Assembly (NCBI GenBank): GCA_964395975.1
Contig: CAYNBZ010000014.1
Span: 1-45,504 of the forward strand
Source: Avimuribaculum sp964395975
GTDB lineage: Bacteria; Bacteroidota; Bacteroidia; Bacteroidales; Muribaculaceae
Length of the DNA stretch: 45,504 bases
Direction: 5' to 3'
The position numbers and the translations under genes are program-made. The notes under the pieces were generated by a model. The model did no database searches. It saw only the letters and a program-made list of their open reading frames with translations, and was not told the origin of the DNA. Of the stretch, positions 8,029 to 17,665 are shown piece after piece. Within the stretch, counting starts at the first letter, position 1, and each line of letters opens with the position of its first letter.

Positions 8029-8430
8029 TTTCTATTCCCTTATAAAGAGGCAATACACACTCGCATCGAGGCTCAATATGCAGGCTTTTAGTTACATCGT
8101 CACGACACTTCTTATTGGTGTAATCCATTCCGACTTATCACCATAAAAGAGTCGGCTCATTGTGCATTGCTTTCTTGACCATGACCAATGCCTTGACAAT
8201 TGGAAAACATGCGCAACACACATCAAATAACGTGAACACAACTTTATTACTTGAACAGCCCAAATTATCGGGTCTATTCATAGACCGCTAACATTATAAT
8301 AACCAAATAAATGCGAGATAAAAACAAATGATTCCTATATGCAAAAATAGGAAAACTCCCACATTTTCACAAGCACTTACCAAATTATAATTTCTAATTT
8401 GCCGGCAATATACAATTTTTTGCAAAACCT
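8029..8430. other. 400-base leader/intergenic region with small hairpins
   Basis: It lies upstream of the secreted protein gene (minus strand). If the promoter at 8342-8373 serves that gene, the leader is about 300 bases. It contains hairpins GGTCTA-TTCA-TAGACC (8271-8286) and CCGACT...AGTCGG (about 8130-8154). No ORF of note and no known riboswitch motif was recognised. Confidence 0.5.
8342..8373 (-). promoter_or_regulatory. Bacteroidetes-type promoter
   Basis: The minus strand reads TTG (8372-8370), 20 bases, then TATTTTTG (8349-8342), an exact TAnnTTTG box. It points to the gene ending at 7018. Confidence 0.6.
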
Positions 8431-9477
8431 CTACAATCCCATAGCTATCATTTCCTCAATGGCAGCAAACCCCATTTCAAGGATTGTGTCGATCCCTACC
8501 AAAGAATCGGTAGTACTCATGTCAACCTTGTATCCATCAGAAGGGGCTGTGCCAAACTCCGTTTCGTTGCCGTCGGGATCAAGGATGGAACAAGCCGAAA
8601 AGCGCACATTCCACCCGTTAGGCAATTCCGACGTAAACGGCATACCGCTACCCCCACCCGTGATATCGCCCACTATACGCACATTGGCAAGCGTTTTCAT
8701 TATCGACACAAAATTATTCGTCGCGCTAAACGATGCACGATTGGTCAAAATCGCAACCGGCTTGAGGAATTTTATACGTGAGCCATCGGCAGGATCGAAG
8801 TAATAATCAAACGGTTCGGAAAATTCGTCATGCCCGGGTCCTGTCTTGTGCGAAATATATCCGGCAAGAATACGATCGGTTATAAACCGACCGACAAGTT
8901 TCTCTACATTGGTCAAATATCCGCCACCATTGCTTCGCACATCTATTATAAGACCATCGCAAGCAGCAAGGTACGCCAAAATATTATCCAGATTGCCTTC
9001 TCCTATCCCAACGCTGAAATCCCCATAGTGCATGTAACCGATGTTATTACTCAGAATCTGGTACTTTATACCCGACGACTGGCGATAATTGTAATTAAGA
9101 TAGTATTCATCGATTATGCGCTCATCATAGTTCACAGGATACTGCTCCCATATCCAATACCGCGACACATCCCAAGACGAAATCAAATTAGTATGCCCGT
9201 CTTTTAACTCCTTCAGCATTTCGGCGCATACATCAAACAGTTCCTCGCTGGACATCGACGACAACACTTGCGCGCGGTAGGTCTGCCCTACTTCATCCCA
9301 GTCAATATCTTTATATTCGAAGAAACAATAATGTTCATCCAATGCGGTCCACAAGGCATCGAAATTGCCGTAAGGATCATTGGTAAACTCTTCATATTTG
9401 TGACACGACACAAGTGACAACGATATGCACGCGATGACCACGAACAACGATACTTTATTATGATATTTCCTCTCCAT
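8431..9477 (-). CDS. S41-family (C-terminal processing/tricorn-like) peptidase lipoprotein
   Basis: A 348-residue lipoprotein (lipobox SLVSC, Cys25). The S41 catalytic region is seen in KDGHTNL (92-98, candidate His95), LIIDVRSNGGG (176-186), TNRASFSATN (245-254, nucleophile among Ser249/Ser251) and DITGGGSGMP (271-280). The canonical Lys of bacterial CtpA is absent and replaced by a GGGSG stretch, as in the tricorn/IRBP-like branch that uses Ser-His-Glu. There is no PDZ domain obvious between His and Asp motifs. It probably degrades peptides in the periplasm or on the surface. It is followed upstream by the DUF3316 gene with only 4 bases between, so they are probably cotranscribed. Confidence 0.82.
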   Translation of the reverse strand: MERKYHNKVSLFVVIACISLSLVSCHKYEEFTNDPYGNFDALWTALDEHYCFFEYKDIDWDEVGQTYRAQVLSSMSSEELFDVCAEMLKELKDGHTNLISSWDVSRYWIWEQYPVNYDERIIDEYYLNYNYRQSSGIKYQILSNNIGYMHYGDFSVGIGEGNLDNILAYLAACDGLIIDVRSNGGGYLTNVEKLVGRFITDRILAGYISHKTGPGHDEFSEPFDYYFDPADGSRIKFLKPVAILTNRASFSATNNFVSIMKTLANVRIVGDITGGGSGMPFTSELPNGWNVRFSACSILDPDGNETEFGTAPSDGYKVDMSTTDSLVGIDTILEMGFAAIEEMIAMGL

Positions 9478-9481
9478 AATA

Positions 9482-10360
9482 CTAATAAAGCGATGATATT
9501 ATACGGGCGCGTTCAGTTTCACTATTACCCATACGCAACGACATCCACTCGCCACTCACGCCAATGACGGCACTGTGGGTAAAAAAATGGTAATTCAAGT
9601 TATTGACAAAACTCGTTTCAATCTGTCCGCGATAACCGAGACGAAGCGATGTGCGGCCGAAATGTAAATCTACCGTCAACAGGTTACGCATATCAAATCG
9701 GTTCCCCCACCAACCACAATGCACAAGGCCGCTACGGTCGCCAAGGTAAATCTCATAGAATGATTGCCCGTATTCGGGTGAAAAAAATGTACCAATAAAC
9801 GGCAATGTTGCTTCATATCTCCATGTTACCGGCAAACGCCCGAGCCGCATATTATATACCGCCATTCCTTGAATGTTTACGCTCCAATGCAACTTTACCG
9901 ATACCGGATTGTTTGAATTATTGGCATTGTAAATCACTCCACCCCTGAAACGTGTACCACCCCCTATCATCAATTGCAAACCCTGCACTGCACCTATGCG
10001 CCAACGGTGCATCATGCCCCACAAGTATTCGGCCATCAATGAGTGCATGACATGGTTTCGCGGGATGTTTTTGACATTCTGATATTCCACCCCCATATCC
10101 ATTTGCGACACCCATCGATCAGGGCTGAATTTCATAGCCTGCATCCGCTCGTATCCTATTCTCAAGTTATATCCTGTGTATTTGATAGGCGTAAGATATG
10201 TATCGAGAATCTGCGCACCGCCAACGTCGAATGTGAAAGCCGAGTTGACAGGTCGCTCAATTTTCACTTCAGTCGTGTCGGACGCAAACGACGCAAACGG
10301 TTGCACCATCATTGTGAATGCCGACAACAATGCCATTACTATCCTACCTGTCGCTACCAT
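9482..10360 (-). CDS. DUF3316-type outer-membrane beta-barrel protein
   Basis: A 292-residue protein with a signal peptide (about 1-27, ASFASD) and alternating aromatic beta strands ending in a C-terminal Tyr, as in small outer-membrane barrels. The segment FTFDVGGAQILDTYLTPIKY and the later GYNLRIGYERMQAMKF resemble the DUF3316 family of Bacteroidales. Its 5' end overlaps the 3' end of the topoisomerase gene by 17 bases if the first ATG (10360) is used; the second in-frame Met (10336) would remove the overlap but shorten the signal peptide. The function is not known. Confidence 0.7.
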   Translation of the reverse strand: MVATGRIVMALLSAFTMMVQPFASFASDTTEVKIERPVNSAFTFDVGGAQILDTYLTPIKYTGYNLRIGYERMQAMKFSPDRWVSQMDMGVEYQNVKNIPRNHVMHSLMAEYLWGMMHRWRIGAVQGLQLMIGGGTRFRGGVIYNANNSNNPVSVKLHWSVNIQGMAVYNMRLGRLPVTWRYEATLPFIGTFFSPEYGQSFYEIYLGDRSGLVHCGWWGNRFDMRNLLTVDLHFGRTSLRLGYRGQIETSFVNNLNYHFFTHSAVIGVSGEWMSLRMGNSETERARIISSLY

Positions 10361-13082
10361 TATCAGGATCTATGTCAAAAAGTTTCTTTTGCCCGGTAAG
10401 CTCATCAAGCACATCTTGCTGACTTATAGGCTTTTCATCATGCACATCAGTTTCCTCGTCATCATACACCGACGCGGGTTCGGTAAATTCAACTTCCGGC
10501 ACTTCACGCGGAGAAATTTCCGACACACCGTCTATCGTATAATTTGAAATACGTTTGCCCTTGGCTTTAAAGCTCTTAACAGCAATAAATTCATCGGCAT
10601 CCACCACGATGTTCTCACGGAAACTGTCGCCTCCGCCAAATTTGACTTCAAAACGCGGATAACGCTCCTTGGTGAGCAACATAAGCCTTGAAGCGGGATT
10701 GCCGCCAATGAAACTTTGTCGACGTGCCGATAATTCAAACTCAAACCGCTTGATATAAACAAATCCCTGGTCGGCATCAAACAATACTGCCGTCCACACC
10801 GTATGCTCATTAAATTTCTCGATACGTAATATGTCATCACTATAGTGGTTGCCCGAGTCGAACGAAGTCGTATAGAAATCACCATTGTTGCATACCACAA
10901 GTACTTGGTCGTGACCGGCAAATTCACCGAGCGACTTGCCACGTCCATCATAATTAAGCCTCAATACATCGGGGTCAAACCACACTTCCCGTCCGCCAAG
11001 TGTCGAAGTTCCACGTTCTTTCAACGAGATACGGTGTACTTCGTTCTTGGTTACGACATTGCCGCGTGACTGCTTGCCCTTTATTGCAAGGTCGGCAAGG
11101 TCGATATCAAATTGCAATACCTTCAGACGTAACTTCGGTTTTAACGTTATCCGCAGCACTTCGGCCTCGCCATTGGGATTGGCCGTAAACCATAATACTT
11201 TTGAGCCTGGCTTACCTTGTGTCAAGTCATATTCCTTGTCACGGGTAATACCGGTAACGGCAAATCGTTTCATGTAAACCACTCCGCCCTTGCCATCTTG
11301 GTAAATGACGTTATAGATGGTGCGTGTGTCATTACGTTTAAACACATTCAAATACAAGATGTTCTTACCTACGTATATTTTGTCGGCCACCTTTATAACC
11401 TTGTATTTGCCATCTTTATAAAAGATGATTACATCGTCAATATCCGAACAGTTGCATACAAACTCGTCTTTCTTGAGCGATGTACCTATAAAGCCTTCTT
11501 CACGATTTATATATAACTTTTCATTGGCCTCGGCAACCTTGGTCGCTTCGATTGTATCGAAATTCCGAATAATTGTACGGCGCGGATACATGGCACCGTA
11601 CTTCGACTTCAACCCTTCAAACCAACCGATAGTAAATTCCACTATGTGCGCCAGTTCATAGTCGATTTTCACAACGCGCTCATTTAGCATGGCTATGTAC
11701 TCGTTGGCCTTGTCACTGTCAAACTTCGTAAACCGGCGTGTCTTGATTTCGAGCAATTTCAAAATATCGTCACGTGTGACTTCCCGATAAAACGATGGTT
11801 TCCAAGGTTCAAGACGGGTATCGATGTGAGCTATAGCCTCATCGATGTCCCGACTGTCTTCAAATTCCTTATCCTTATAAATACGTTCTTCAATGAATAT
11901 TTTTTCGAGTGATGCAAAGTGTATGGATTCGAGTGTTTCGCCACGCTGTATTTCGAGTTCACGACGCAACATATCCTTTGTGTGCTCCACATTGTTCTTC
12001 AATATAGCACTCACCGCCAAGAATTTCGGTTTTTTATCTTCGATTACGCAGCAATTGGGTGAAATGCTCACTTCACAATTTGTAAATGCATACAAAGCAT
12101 CAATGGTCTTGTCACTTGAGGTTCCGGGTAACAATGTAACGATAATCTCGGCCGTCGATGAAGTGTTATCATCAATCTTCTTGATTTTAATCTTGCCTTT
12201 TTTCTGAGCAAGCAATATCGAATCGATAAGCTTAGGCGTGGTATAACCGTATGGAAGGTCATTAATGACAAGCGTCTTGCTATCACGCTTGTCAATTTTG
12301 GCTCGCGCACGTACTTGCCCGCCACGCTCTCCGTCATTATATCTACGAACATCCACATACCCACCGGTCGGAAAATCCGGATACAACTGAAATGGCTCGT
12401 CCCGCAAATACGCCACTGCGGCATCTATTATCTCATTGAAATTATGCGGCAATATTTTGGTGGATAATCCCACAGCAATTCCCTCAGCACCATGAAACAA
12501 TACGAGAGGGAACTTAACAGGCAGAGTAATTGGCTCGGGTTTACGTCCGTCATAAGAACGTCCCCAGTCGGTAATTTTTGGACTGAAAACCACATCAAGG
12601 GCAAATTCCGACAATCGAGCCTCAATGTAACGTCCTGCAGCAGCATCGTCGCCCGTAAGGATATTACCCCAGTTTCCTTGCGTGTCAATCAACAAGTTTT
12701 TCTGCCCGAGCTGAACCAACGCATCTTTTATCGACGCATCTCCATGAGGATGATACTGCATGGTGAACCCCACAATATTGGCCACCTTATTATACCTTCC
12801 ATCATCAAGTTCTTTCATCGTGTGTAATATGCGACGCTGAACCGGTTTCAACCCGTCCTCAATGTGCGGCACAGCACGTTCAAGAATGACATATGACGCA
12901 TAGTCAAGATACCAATTGCGGAACATTCCCGACAATTGCATACGGTTATCCTTTGGCACATATGCCGAATGAGCTGTTTCGACCGCACTGTATTCGTCGC
13001 CGTCATCGTCACTCATCCACGCATCACCACCGTTACCAACATCTTCCTGTTCCTCTTCGGGTATGTCATCGTCTTTCCTCAT
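10344..13082 (-). CDS. parC: DNA topoisomerase IV subunit A (GyrA/ParC family)
   Basis: A 912-residue subunit that breaks and rejoins DNA to decatenate chromosomes with ParE. An acidic N-terminal tail (1-45) precedes the core: RNWYLDYASYVILERA, DGLKPVQRRILHTM (77-90), HPHGD (111-115), and the active-site Tyr152 in AAAGRYIEARLS. The position equal to GyrA Ser83 is Ala116 (HPHGDAS), with Asp120 at the Asp87 position, which affects quinolone contacts. The C-terminal third carries the beta-pinwheel repeats, and the last ~60 residues are acidic and end in QKKLFDIDPD. No parE is in the window. The gene is transcribed leftwards and overlaps the DUF3316 start. Confidence 0.92.
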   Translation of the reverse strand: MRKDDDIPEEEQEDVGNGGDAWMSDDDGDEYSAVETAHSAYVPKDNRMQLSGMFRNWYLDYASYVILERAVPHIEDGLKPVQRRILHTMKELDDGRYNKVANIVGFTMQYHPHGDASIKDALVQLGQKNLLIDTQGNWGNILTGDDAAAGRYIEARLSEFALDVVFSPKITDWGRSYDGRKPEPITLPVKFPLVLFHGAEGIAVGLSTKILPHNFNEIIDAAVAYLRDEPFQLYPDFPTGGYVDVRRYNDGERGGQVRARAKIDKRDSKTLVINDLPYGYTTPKLIDSILLAQKKGKIKIKKIDDNTSSTAEIIVTLLPGTSSDKTIDALYAFTNCEVSISPNCCVIEDKKPKFLAVSAILKNNVEHTKDMLRRELEIQRGETLESIHFASLEKIFIEERIYKDKEFEDSRDIDEAIAHIDTRLEPWKPSFYREVTRDDILKLLEIKTRRFTKFDSDKANEYIAMLNERVVKIDYELAHIVEFTIGWFEGLKSKYGAMYPRRTIIRNFDTIEATKVAEANEKLYINREEGFIGTSLKKDEFVCNCSDIDDVIIFYKDGKYKVIKVADKIYVGKNILYLNVFKRNDTRTIYNVIYQDGKGGVVYMKRFAVTGITRDKEYDLTQGKPGSKVLWFTANPNGEAEVLRITLKPKLRLKVLQFDIDLADLAIKGKQSRGNVVTKNEVHRISLKERGTSTLGGREVWFDPDVLRLNYDGRGKSLGEFAGHDQVLVVCNNGDFYTTSFDSGNHYSDDILRIEKFNEHTVWTAVLFDADQGFVYIKRFEFELSARRQSFIGGNPASRLMLLTKERYPRFEVKFGGGDSFRENIVVDADEFIAVKSFKAKGKRISNYTIDGVSEISPREVPEVEFTEPASVYDDEETDVHDEKPISQQDVLDELTGQKKLFDIDPDNGSDR

Positions 13083-13584
13083 AATTCATTGATTGTCACT
13101 GCACGATTAGGTGAGCTTTTAGATAATAAGATTTTTAAGCATCGACGGATGTATAGGAAAACATATCCGACCACACGATAAGATTGCTAATTTATCAAAA
13201 GCTACAGCAAAAATAATAAATATCGAAATAATGCTTGCATAATTTACGTTAAAACGACAATTTGCATAGGCCACCTTCACTGTCAATAACCCTTGCCCAT
13301 AAAATCCAAGTGCACACGATACACCCGTTTAATCGGTGAAATATGGCATTTAGAACATTATTAAGCACAAATTTCCCTTTACACAGCAATAAAAAGTTGC
13401 GACATTTGCATGACAACAATAACACCTATATTTTGGTTGATAATACTTTTCTATACAGATTCTATTACAAAGGAAAAGCCCTGTTTGTGAAAACAGGGCT
13501 TTTATAATATTCATACTCAACAAGAAAGCCGTAACGGTTATGAAATTTTTCCCCTTACGGCATTATGTTCAAAAAATACCTTGT
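13083..13584. other. 500-base intergenic region between parC and the skp genes
   Basis: Both flanking genes are on the minus strand. An exact -7-type box (TATTTTTG on the minus strand, 13208-13215) lies about 125 bases before parC but has no matching -33 box. The strong hairpin at 13474-13503 ends the skp transcript. A weaker pair GCCGTAA / TTACGGC (about 13529-13562) lies just outside it. No ORF was found. Confidence 0.5.
13474..13503 (-). terminator. Bidirectional intrinsic terminator after the skp genes
   Basis: A perfect 13-bp stem (aaaagccctgttt at 13474-13486 and its complement at 13491-13503) with loop GTGA. A and T tracts on both flanks allow function on either strand; position suits the end of the bamA/skp operon. 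Confidence 0.9.
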
Positions 13585-14091
13585 TTAATTAATACCCAAT
13601 TTAGCCTTTACTTGGGGGGTCAAATCTTCTGCCCCTGCTCCAGTGTAAACAACACATGGAATCGACAAGTCATAAATGAATGTGTAACCACCTTCTAAAC
13701 CCACCGACTGAATTGCCTGCTGAATTTTTTCCATGATAGGAGCAAGCAATGTTTCCTGCTGCTTCTGCATATCTTGCGATGCCATCTGTTGGAAATTCTG
13801 AATCTTCTGACTGTTTTCCTGCAACTCTTGCATACGACGCTCCTTTATGCCATCAGGAGTTGAAGGATCAAGAGCTTGAAAATCCTTGTATTTCTTGTCA
13901 AATTCTTCTTGCAATTTATTAAGTTCGGTTTGATACTTGTCGGCCACCGATTGTAATGTAGCCTCGGCAGTAGCCTTCTCAGGCATTAGGTTAAAGATTT
14001 CTTGAGAATTTATTGTACCGAATTTCAATGTTTGTGCAGCAATGCACATGGGAAAAGCTACCAAGGCAGCCAATAAAAATTTCTTTATCAT
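13585..14091 (-). CDS. OmpH/Skp-family periplasmic chaperone (second copy)
   Basis: A 168-residue protein with a signal peptide (1-19, AAQ). It starts its mature part with LKFGTINSQEIFNLMPE, the Skp/OmpH opening strand, then a long charged coiled coil (about 45-125, with KLQEEFDKKYKDFQ and QMASQDMQKQQE) and a final strand GGYTFIYDLS. Skp chaperones hold unfolded outer-membrane proteins for delivery to BamA. It lies 106 bases after another skp copy and downstream of bamA, the usual Bacteroidetes order with two tandem Skp genes. Confidence 0.85.
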   Translation of the reverse strand: MIKKFLLAALVAFPMCIAAQTLKFGTINSQEIFNLMPEKATAEATLQSVADKYQTELNKLQEEFDKKYKDFQALDPSTPDGIKERRMQELQENSQKIQNFQQMASQDMQKQQETLLAPIMEKIQQAIQSVGLEGGYTFIYDLSIPCVVYTGAGAEDLTPQVKAKLGIN

Positions 14092-14197
14092 CTTTAATTT
14101 AAATTTTTTGATTTCCTGTAGAATGGCGTAAGATATTTTTTACAGCGCAAAAATAACAAACTGTTTTGTTTTACGCAAAATTATTTTACAATCTTAC

Positions 14198-14713
14198 TTA
14201 TTTCGCATATCCAAGTTTAGACAGCACTTCGTTGCTTATGTCGATTCGTGGCGATGCAAATACAATGCTTTGCGAAGAAGCTCTGTCGAATATAACCTGA
14301 TACCCTCGTTCCTCACTGACCTTTTTTATGGCTGCATAGATATCGTCTTGAATAGGCTTAATCAGTGATTGACGCTTTTGGAACAGTTCACCTTCGGGCC
14401 CAAAATACTTATAACGCAACTCGGTGACTTCTTTTTCTTTTGCGACAATTTCTTCTTCTTTTGTTTTCTTCTGCTCATCAGTGAGGAAAACCATGTCGCT
14501 TTGGTAGTTTTTATACATGTTCTCAGCTTCCTTCGCAAGGTCATCGACCTCTTTTTGCCAACGCAGCGATACTTGATTCAACTGCTCATTAGCCATTTCA
14601 TAAGCCGGTATATTCTTCAATATATACTCCATATCGACAAGTGCAAACTTCTGAGCTGATGCACCTGCAATACATGATACAACTGCCACAATGGCAAAAA
14701 AAATCTTCTTCAT
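14198..14713 (-). CDS. OmpH/Skp-family periplasmic chaperone (first copy)
   Basis: A 171-residue protein with a signal peptide (1-20, ASAQ). The mature start KFALVDMEYILKNIPAYE and the closing strand GYQVIFDRASSQSIVF are typical of Skp/OmpH, with a Lys/Glu-rich coiled coil between about 45 and 120. It should carry nascent outer-membrane proteins through the periplasm. It is paired with the copy at 13585 and follows bamA after 290 bases that hold two hairpins. The two copies differ clearly in sequence, so they are old paralogues rather than a recent duplication. Confidence 0.87.
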   Translation of the reverse strand: MKKIFFAIVAVVSCIAGASAQKFALVDMEYILKNIPAYEMANEQLNQVSLRWQKEVDDLAKEAENMYKNYQSDMVFLTDEQKKTKEEEIVAKEKEVTELRYKYFGPEGELFQKRQSLIKPIQDDIYAAIKKVSEERGYQVIFDRASSQSIVFASPRIDISNEVLSKLGYAK

Positions 14714-14835
14714 ATCGGTAATGGCTTTAATTCGTAATCTTACGTAAAAACTATTTTTAAGTCCCTTGCAACTGCCTGCATTCTCGACTTTTGACGCAAA
14801 AGTAACGCATTAGTTTAGTCAACAGGCCATGTTTT

Positions 14836-14960
14836 AATAATAATTCCACAATTTTTGCTTTTCTATAGCAAATCGTGGAATATTATTCTCACCCTTTATA
14901 AAACAAGTGGAGTGAATGTACAATTAAATAGGAGGATAATGGGTTGTACATTCAACTCCA
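14836..14960. repeat. Two large hairpins between bamA and skp
   Basis: Hairpin A: TTCCAC...TTTGC pairs with GCAAA...GTGGAA (14844-14880), extended by an AT-rich outer arm. Hairpin B: GGAGT-GAATGTACAA (14909-14923) pairs with TTGTACATTC-A-ACTCC (14944-14959), a 15-bp stem with one bulged base and a 20-base loop. On the minus strand B is followed by GTTTTATA, so it may partly terminate the bamA transcript; both may also protect mRNA ends. Confidence 0.6.
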
Positions 14961-15003
14961 CCTTAAATCATACCAAACTATATTCTGCCTAATCCTTTAA
15001 ACA

Positions 15004-17607
15004 TTAGAATTCCTGACCGAGAACGAAGTGGAAATGGCTACCACCCTTTTCTCCATACACGCTATCGAAACCATAAGCCCAGTCGATACCCATCAAGCCC
15101 ACCATAGGCAAGTAGATGCGCACACCAGCACCTGCCGAACGCTTAAGATCGAACGGCGAGAAGTCGCTTATATCGCTCCATGCATTACCACCCTCGGCAA
15201 AAACAAGGCCATAAATGGTGGTGCTCGATGACAACATGAACGGGAAGTGCAATTCAACGGCAAAGCGTGTATAGGCATAACCCTCACTACCGTATGGTGT
15301 CAATGCTCCGTTGTCATATCCACGCAACGCAATGGTTTCGGTGGCATAGGTGTAGCTTCCCGACATACCGTCGCCTCCCACATAGAATGTTTCAAACGGA
15401 GACTTTAGATAACGGTTATAGCTACCGAGCAAACCTATATCGGCCCGTGTCATAAGAACCAGCGTCCATTTGTCGTCGGGATTGGTAAGTGGCGTATAAG
15501 TCCGTGAACGGAATTTGAGTTTCCAATATTCTATCCATTCATAAAGCTCTTCTTTTGCAGCATCGGTATTTGTTTCGGAAAGTGTTTTCCAGTCTTTCTT
15601 ACCGAATAACGATGCAGGCGGGGTCAACTGCAACGACAACGAGAACTGGCTGCCTCGACGCGTATATAATGGATTGTCTATGCTGTTACGGGCAAGTGTC
15701 AAGCCGAGAACAATTGCATTCGACGTACCATTATTCATATAATAGAGGTAATCCCAATCTTTCAAATAATACCACTGGTAGCCCAACTCGGTAGTGAAAG
15801 TGAAATAATCATCCGGCCAATTCAAACGTTTGCCGAACCCCACTGTGATACCAGCCATTTGTAAAAATTTATTGGGGTCATAAGAGTCTTGATACATATA
15901 CTGGTAATAGTCGCTATAACTACTGCTATACAAATAGCTACTATAAGAACTTGCCCACCGTGAGTTGTAATAATCGCTGTTAACACCCGTCTGCCGAGAA
16001 TAATATGCCGACACCGAGAATGAATTGGGTCGCTTGCCGCCAAACCACGGGTCGACGAACGACAGGCTGTAAGCTTGGTAATAACGCGCATTGGTCTGTG
16101 CAGAAATGGTGAACGTCTGCCCTTCTCCTTGAGGGATTATACCCTTGTAGGATGACGGATTGAACAGGTTTTTTACCGAGAAATTGGTAAATTTCAAGCT
16201 CACACGTCCTATAATACCCGTTTGCCCCCAACCGGCAGAGAACTCTATTTGGTCATTTGCTTTTGATTCGAGGTTGAAGACAATATCAACCGTACCATTT
16301 TGCTCATTCGGCTCAGGACGAATGTCCATTGTTTCAGGATTAAAATGACCAGTCTGGGCAATCATTTGTGCCGAACGCATCAAGTCACTTTTTGAGAACA
16401 AATCGCCCGGGCGAACATAAAGTTCTCGACGCACCACACTTTCATACAACCGGTCGTTACCATTAATAACCACCTTGTTAATACGTGCTTGCGGACCTTC
16501 CATCATCGACAATTCAAGGTCGATAGAATCGCCATGTACATTTTTCTCAATAGGCACAAGTTGGAAAAACAGATAGCCACGATCCATATACAAATTGGCA
16601 ACAGCGTCATCATCTTCAGACGTTCGCTTGGCAATCATCTTTTGGTTGTACACATCACCCGGTTTCATACCAAGCAGCATATCCAAGTATGAAGTCGGGA
16701 AGATGGTATTCCCCACCCAATTGATACTTGATATATAATATTGTTGTCCTTCCTCTACATGAAGGTAAACATCGACTTTCTTTTCGTTGTAGTTTACCAC
16801 GCTGTCGGCAATGATTTTGGCATCGCGATAGCCTAATTCATTATATTTGTCGATAATGAGATTCTTATCATCCTCATAGTCGCTTGTCACAAATTTCTTT
16901 TGGCTGAAAAGCTTCCTGAGGCTTCGGCTTTCGTTGGTCTTCTTCATAACACGCTTTAACTTGCGGTCGCTCAACACTTCGTTGCCTTCTATATAAATCT
17001 TGTGTACCTTTATCTTGTCATGCTTGTCAACGTTGATATCTACTATCACCTCGTTTTCATTGTCGGGAACAGGTCGCTGCACAACTCGCACATCGGCATT
17101 CTTAAACCCTTTCGAATCGAAGTATTTTGAAATAATCTGCTCGGCGCGGGCCGAAATATTTGGCGTGAACTGATTGCCTTTCATCAATCCAAGCCTCAAT
17201 TGCAAGTCTTCGCGTTCGCCTTTCTTCATGCCGTTGTAATTTATTTCGGCTATACGCGGCTGTTGGCGCAATGCAATTTCAAGCCACACCTTATCATCAT
17301 AAATCTTCTCTACTTTTATTTGCACTTTCGAGAACAATCCCTGCCGCCAAAACCGTTTTGCCGCAGCCGTAATGTCATCTCCCGGAATTTCCACTCGCTG
17401 ACCTACCGTAAGTCCCGAATAACCTATAATGATATAATCCTCATAATTGTCAACACCTGTAACCTTAATGCCGGCTATCTCATAAGTTCGTGGCATCGAA
17501 GAATATATAACATTGGGATTGTAGATTGTGTCATTGACCTGCCCTGACACACGCATCGTGACACCACAAGCAGCCATTGCAACAATCAAAAGGAGTAGCT
17601 TTCGCAT
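15004..17607 (-). CDS. bamA: Outer membrane protein assembly factor BamA
   Basis: An 867-residue essential outer-membrane insertase. A signal peptide (1-22) is followed by about five POTRA repeats (about 38-440), with typical strands such as RIAEINYNGMKKGEREDLQ and HKIKVHKIYIEGNEVLSDRKL. The C-terminal half is a 16-stranded barrel with many Tyr-rich loops. The conserved L6 motif is seen as ALRGYDNG in the last ~110 residues, and the protein ends FVLGQEF with the terminal Phe expected of a barrel. It sits between uppS and skp, the standard Bacteroidetes order. A Tyr/Ser-rich loop (SRWASSYSSYLYSSSYSDYY) is a long surface loop. Confidence 0.95.
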   Translation of the reverse strand: MRKLLLLIVAMAACGVTMRVSGQVNDTIYNPNVIYSSMPRTYEIAGIKVTGVDNYEDYIIIGYSGLTVGQRVEIPGDDITAAAKRFWRQGLFSKVQIKVEKIYDDKVWLEIALRQQPRIAEINYNGMKKGEREDLQLRLGLMKGNQFTPNISARAEQIISKYFDSKGFKNADVRVVQRPVPDNENEVIVDINVDKHDKIKVHKIYIEGNEVLSDRKLKRVMKKTNESRSLRKLFSQKKFVTSDYEDDKNLIIDKYNELGYRDAKIIADSVVNYNEKKVDVYLHVEEGQQYYISSINWVGNTIFPTSYLDMLLGMKPGDVYNQKMIAKRTSEDDDAVANLYMDRGYLFFQLVPIEKNVHGDSIDLELSMMEGPQARINKVVINGNDRLYESVVRRELYVRPGDLFSKSDLMRSAQMIAQTGHFNPETMDIRPEPNEQNGTVDIVFNLESKANDQIEFSAGWGQTGIIGRVSLKFTNFSVKNLFNPSSYKGIIPQGEGQTFTISAQTNARYYQAYSLSFVDPWFGGKRPNSFSVSAYYSRQTGVNSDYYNSRWASSYSSYLYSSSYSDYYQYMYQDSYDPNKFLQMAGITVGFGKRLNWPDDYFTFTTELGYQWYYLKDWDYLYYMNNGTSNAIVLGLTLARNSIDNPLYTRRGSQFSLSLQLTPPASLFGKKDWKTLSETNTDAAKEELYEWIEYWKLKFRSRTYTPLTNPDDKWTLVLMTRADIGLLGSYNRYLKSPFETFYVGGDGMSGSYTYATETIALRGYDNGALTPYGSEGYAYTRFAVELHFPFMLSSSTTIYGLVFAEGGNAWSDISDFSPFDLKRSAGAGVRIYLPMVGLMGIDWAYGFDSVYGEKGGSHFHFVLGQEF

Positions 17608-17665
17608 ATCGTTCTTATATCTTAATTTCTAAATGTGTATATATGTTAATTTATAGAGTATCACA

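Noticed and set aside
8275..8287. 13-base match tattcatagaccg also at 40071-40083
   Set aside because: Both copies lie in short self-complementary hairpins; the match is short, and only one is followed by a T tract, so a shared repeat family is not supported.
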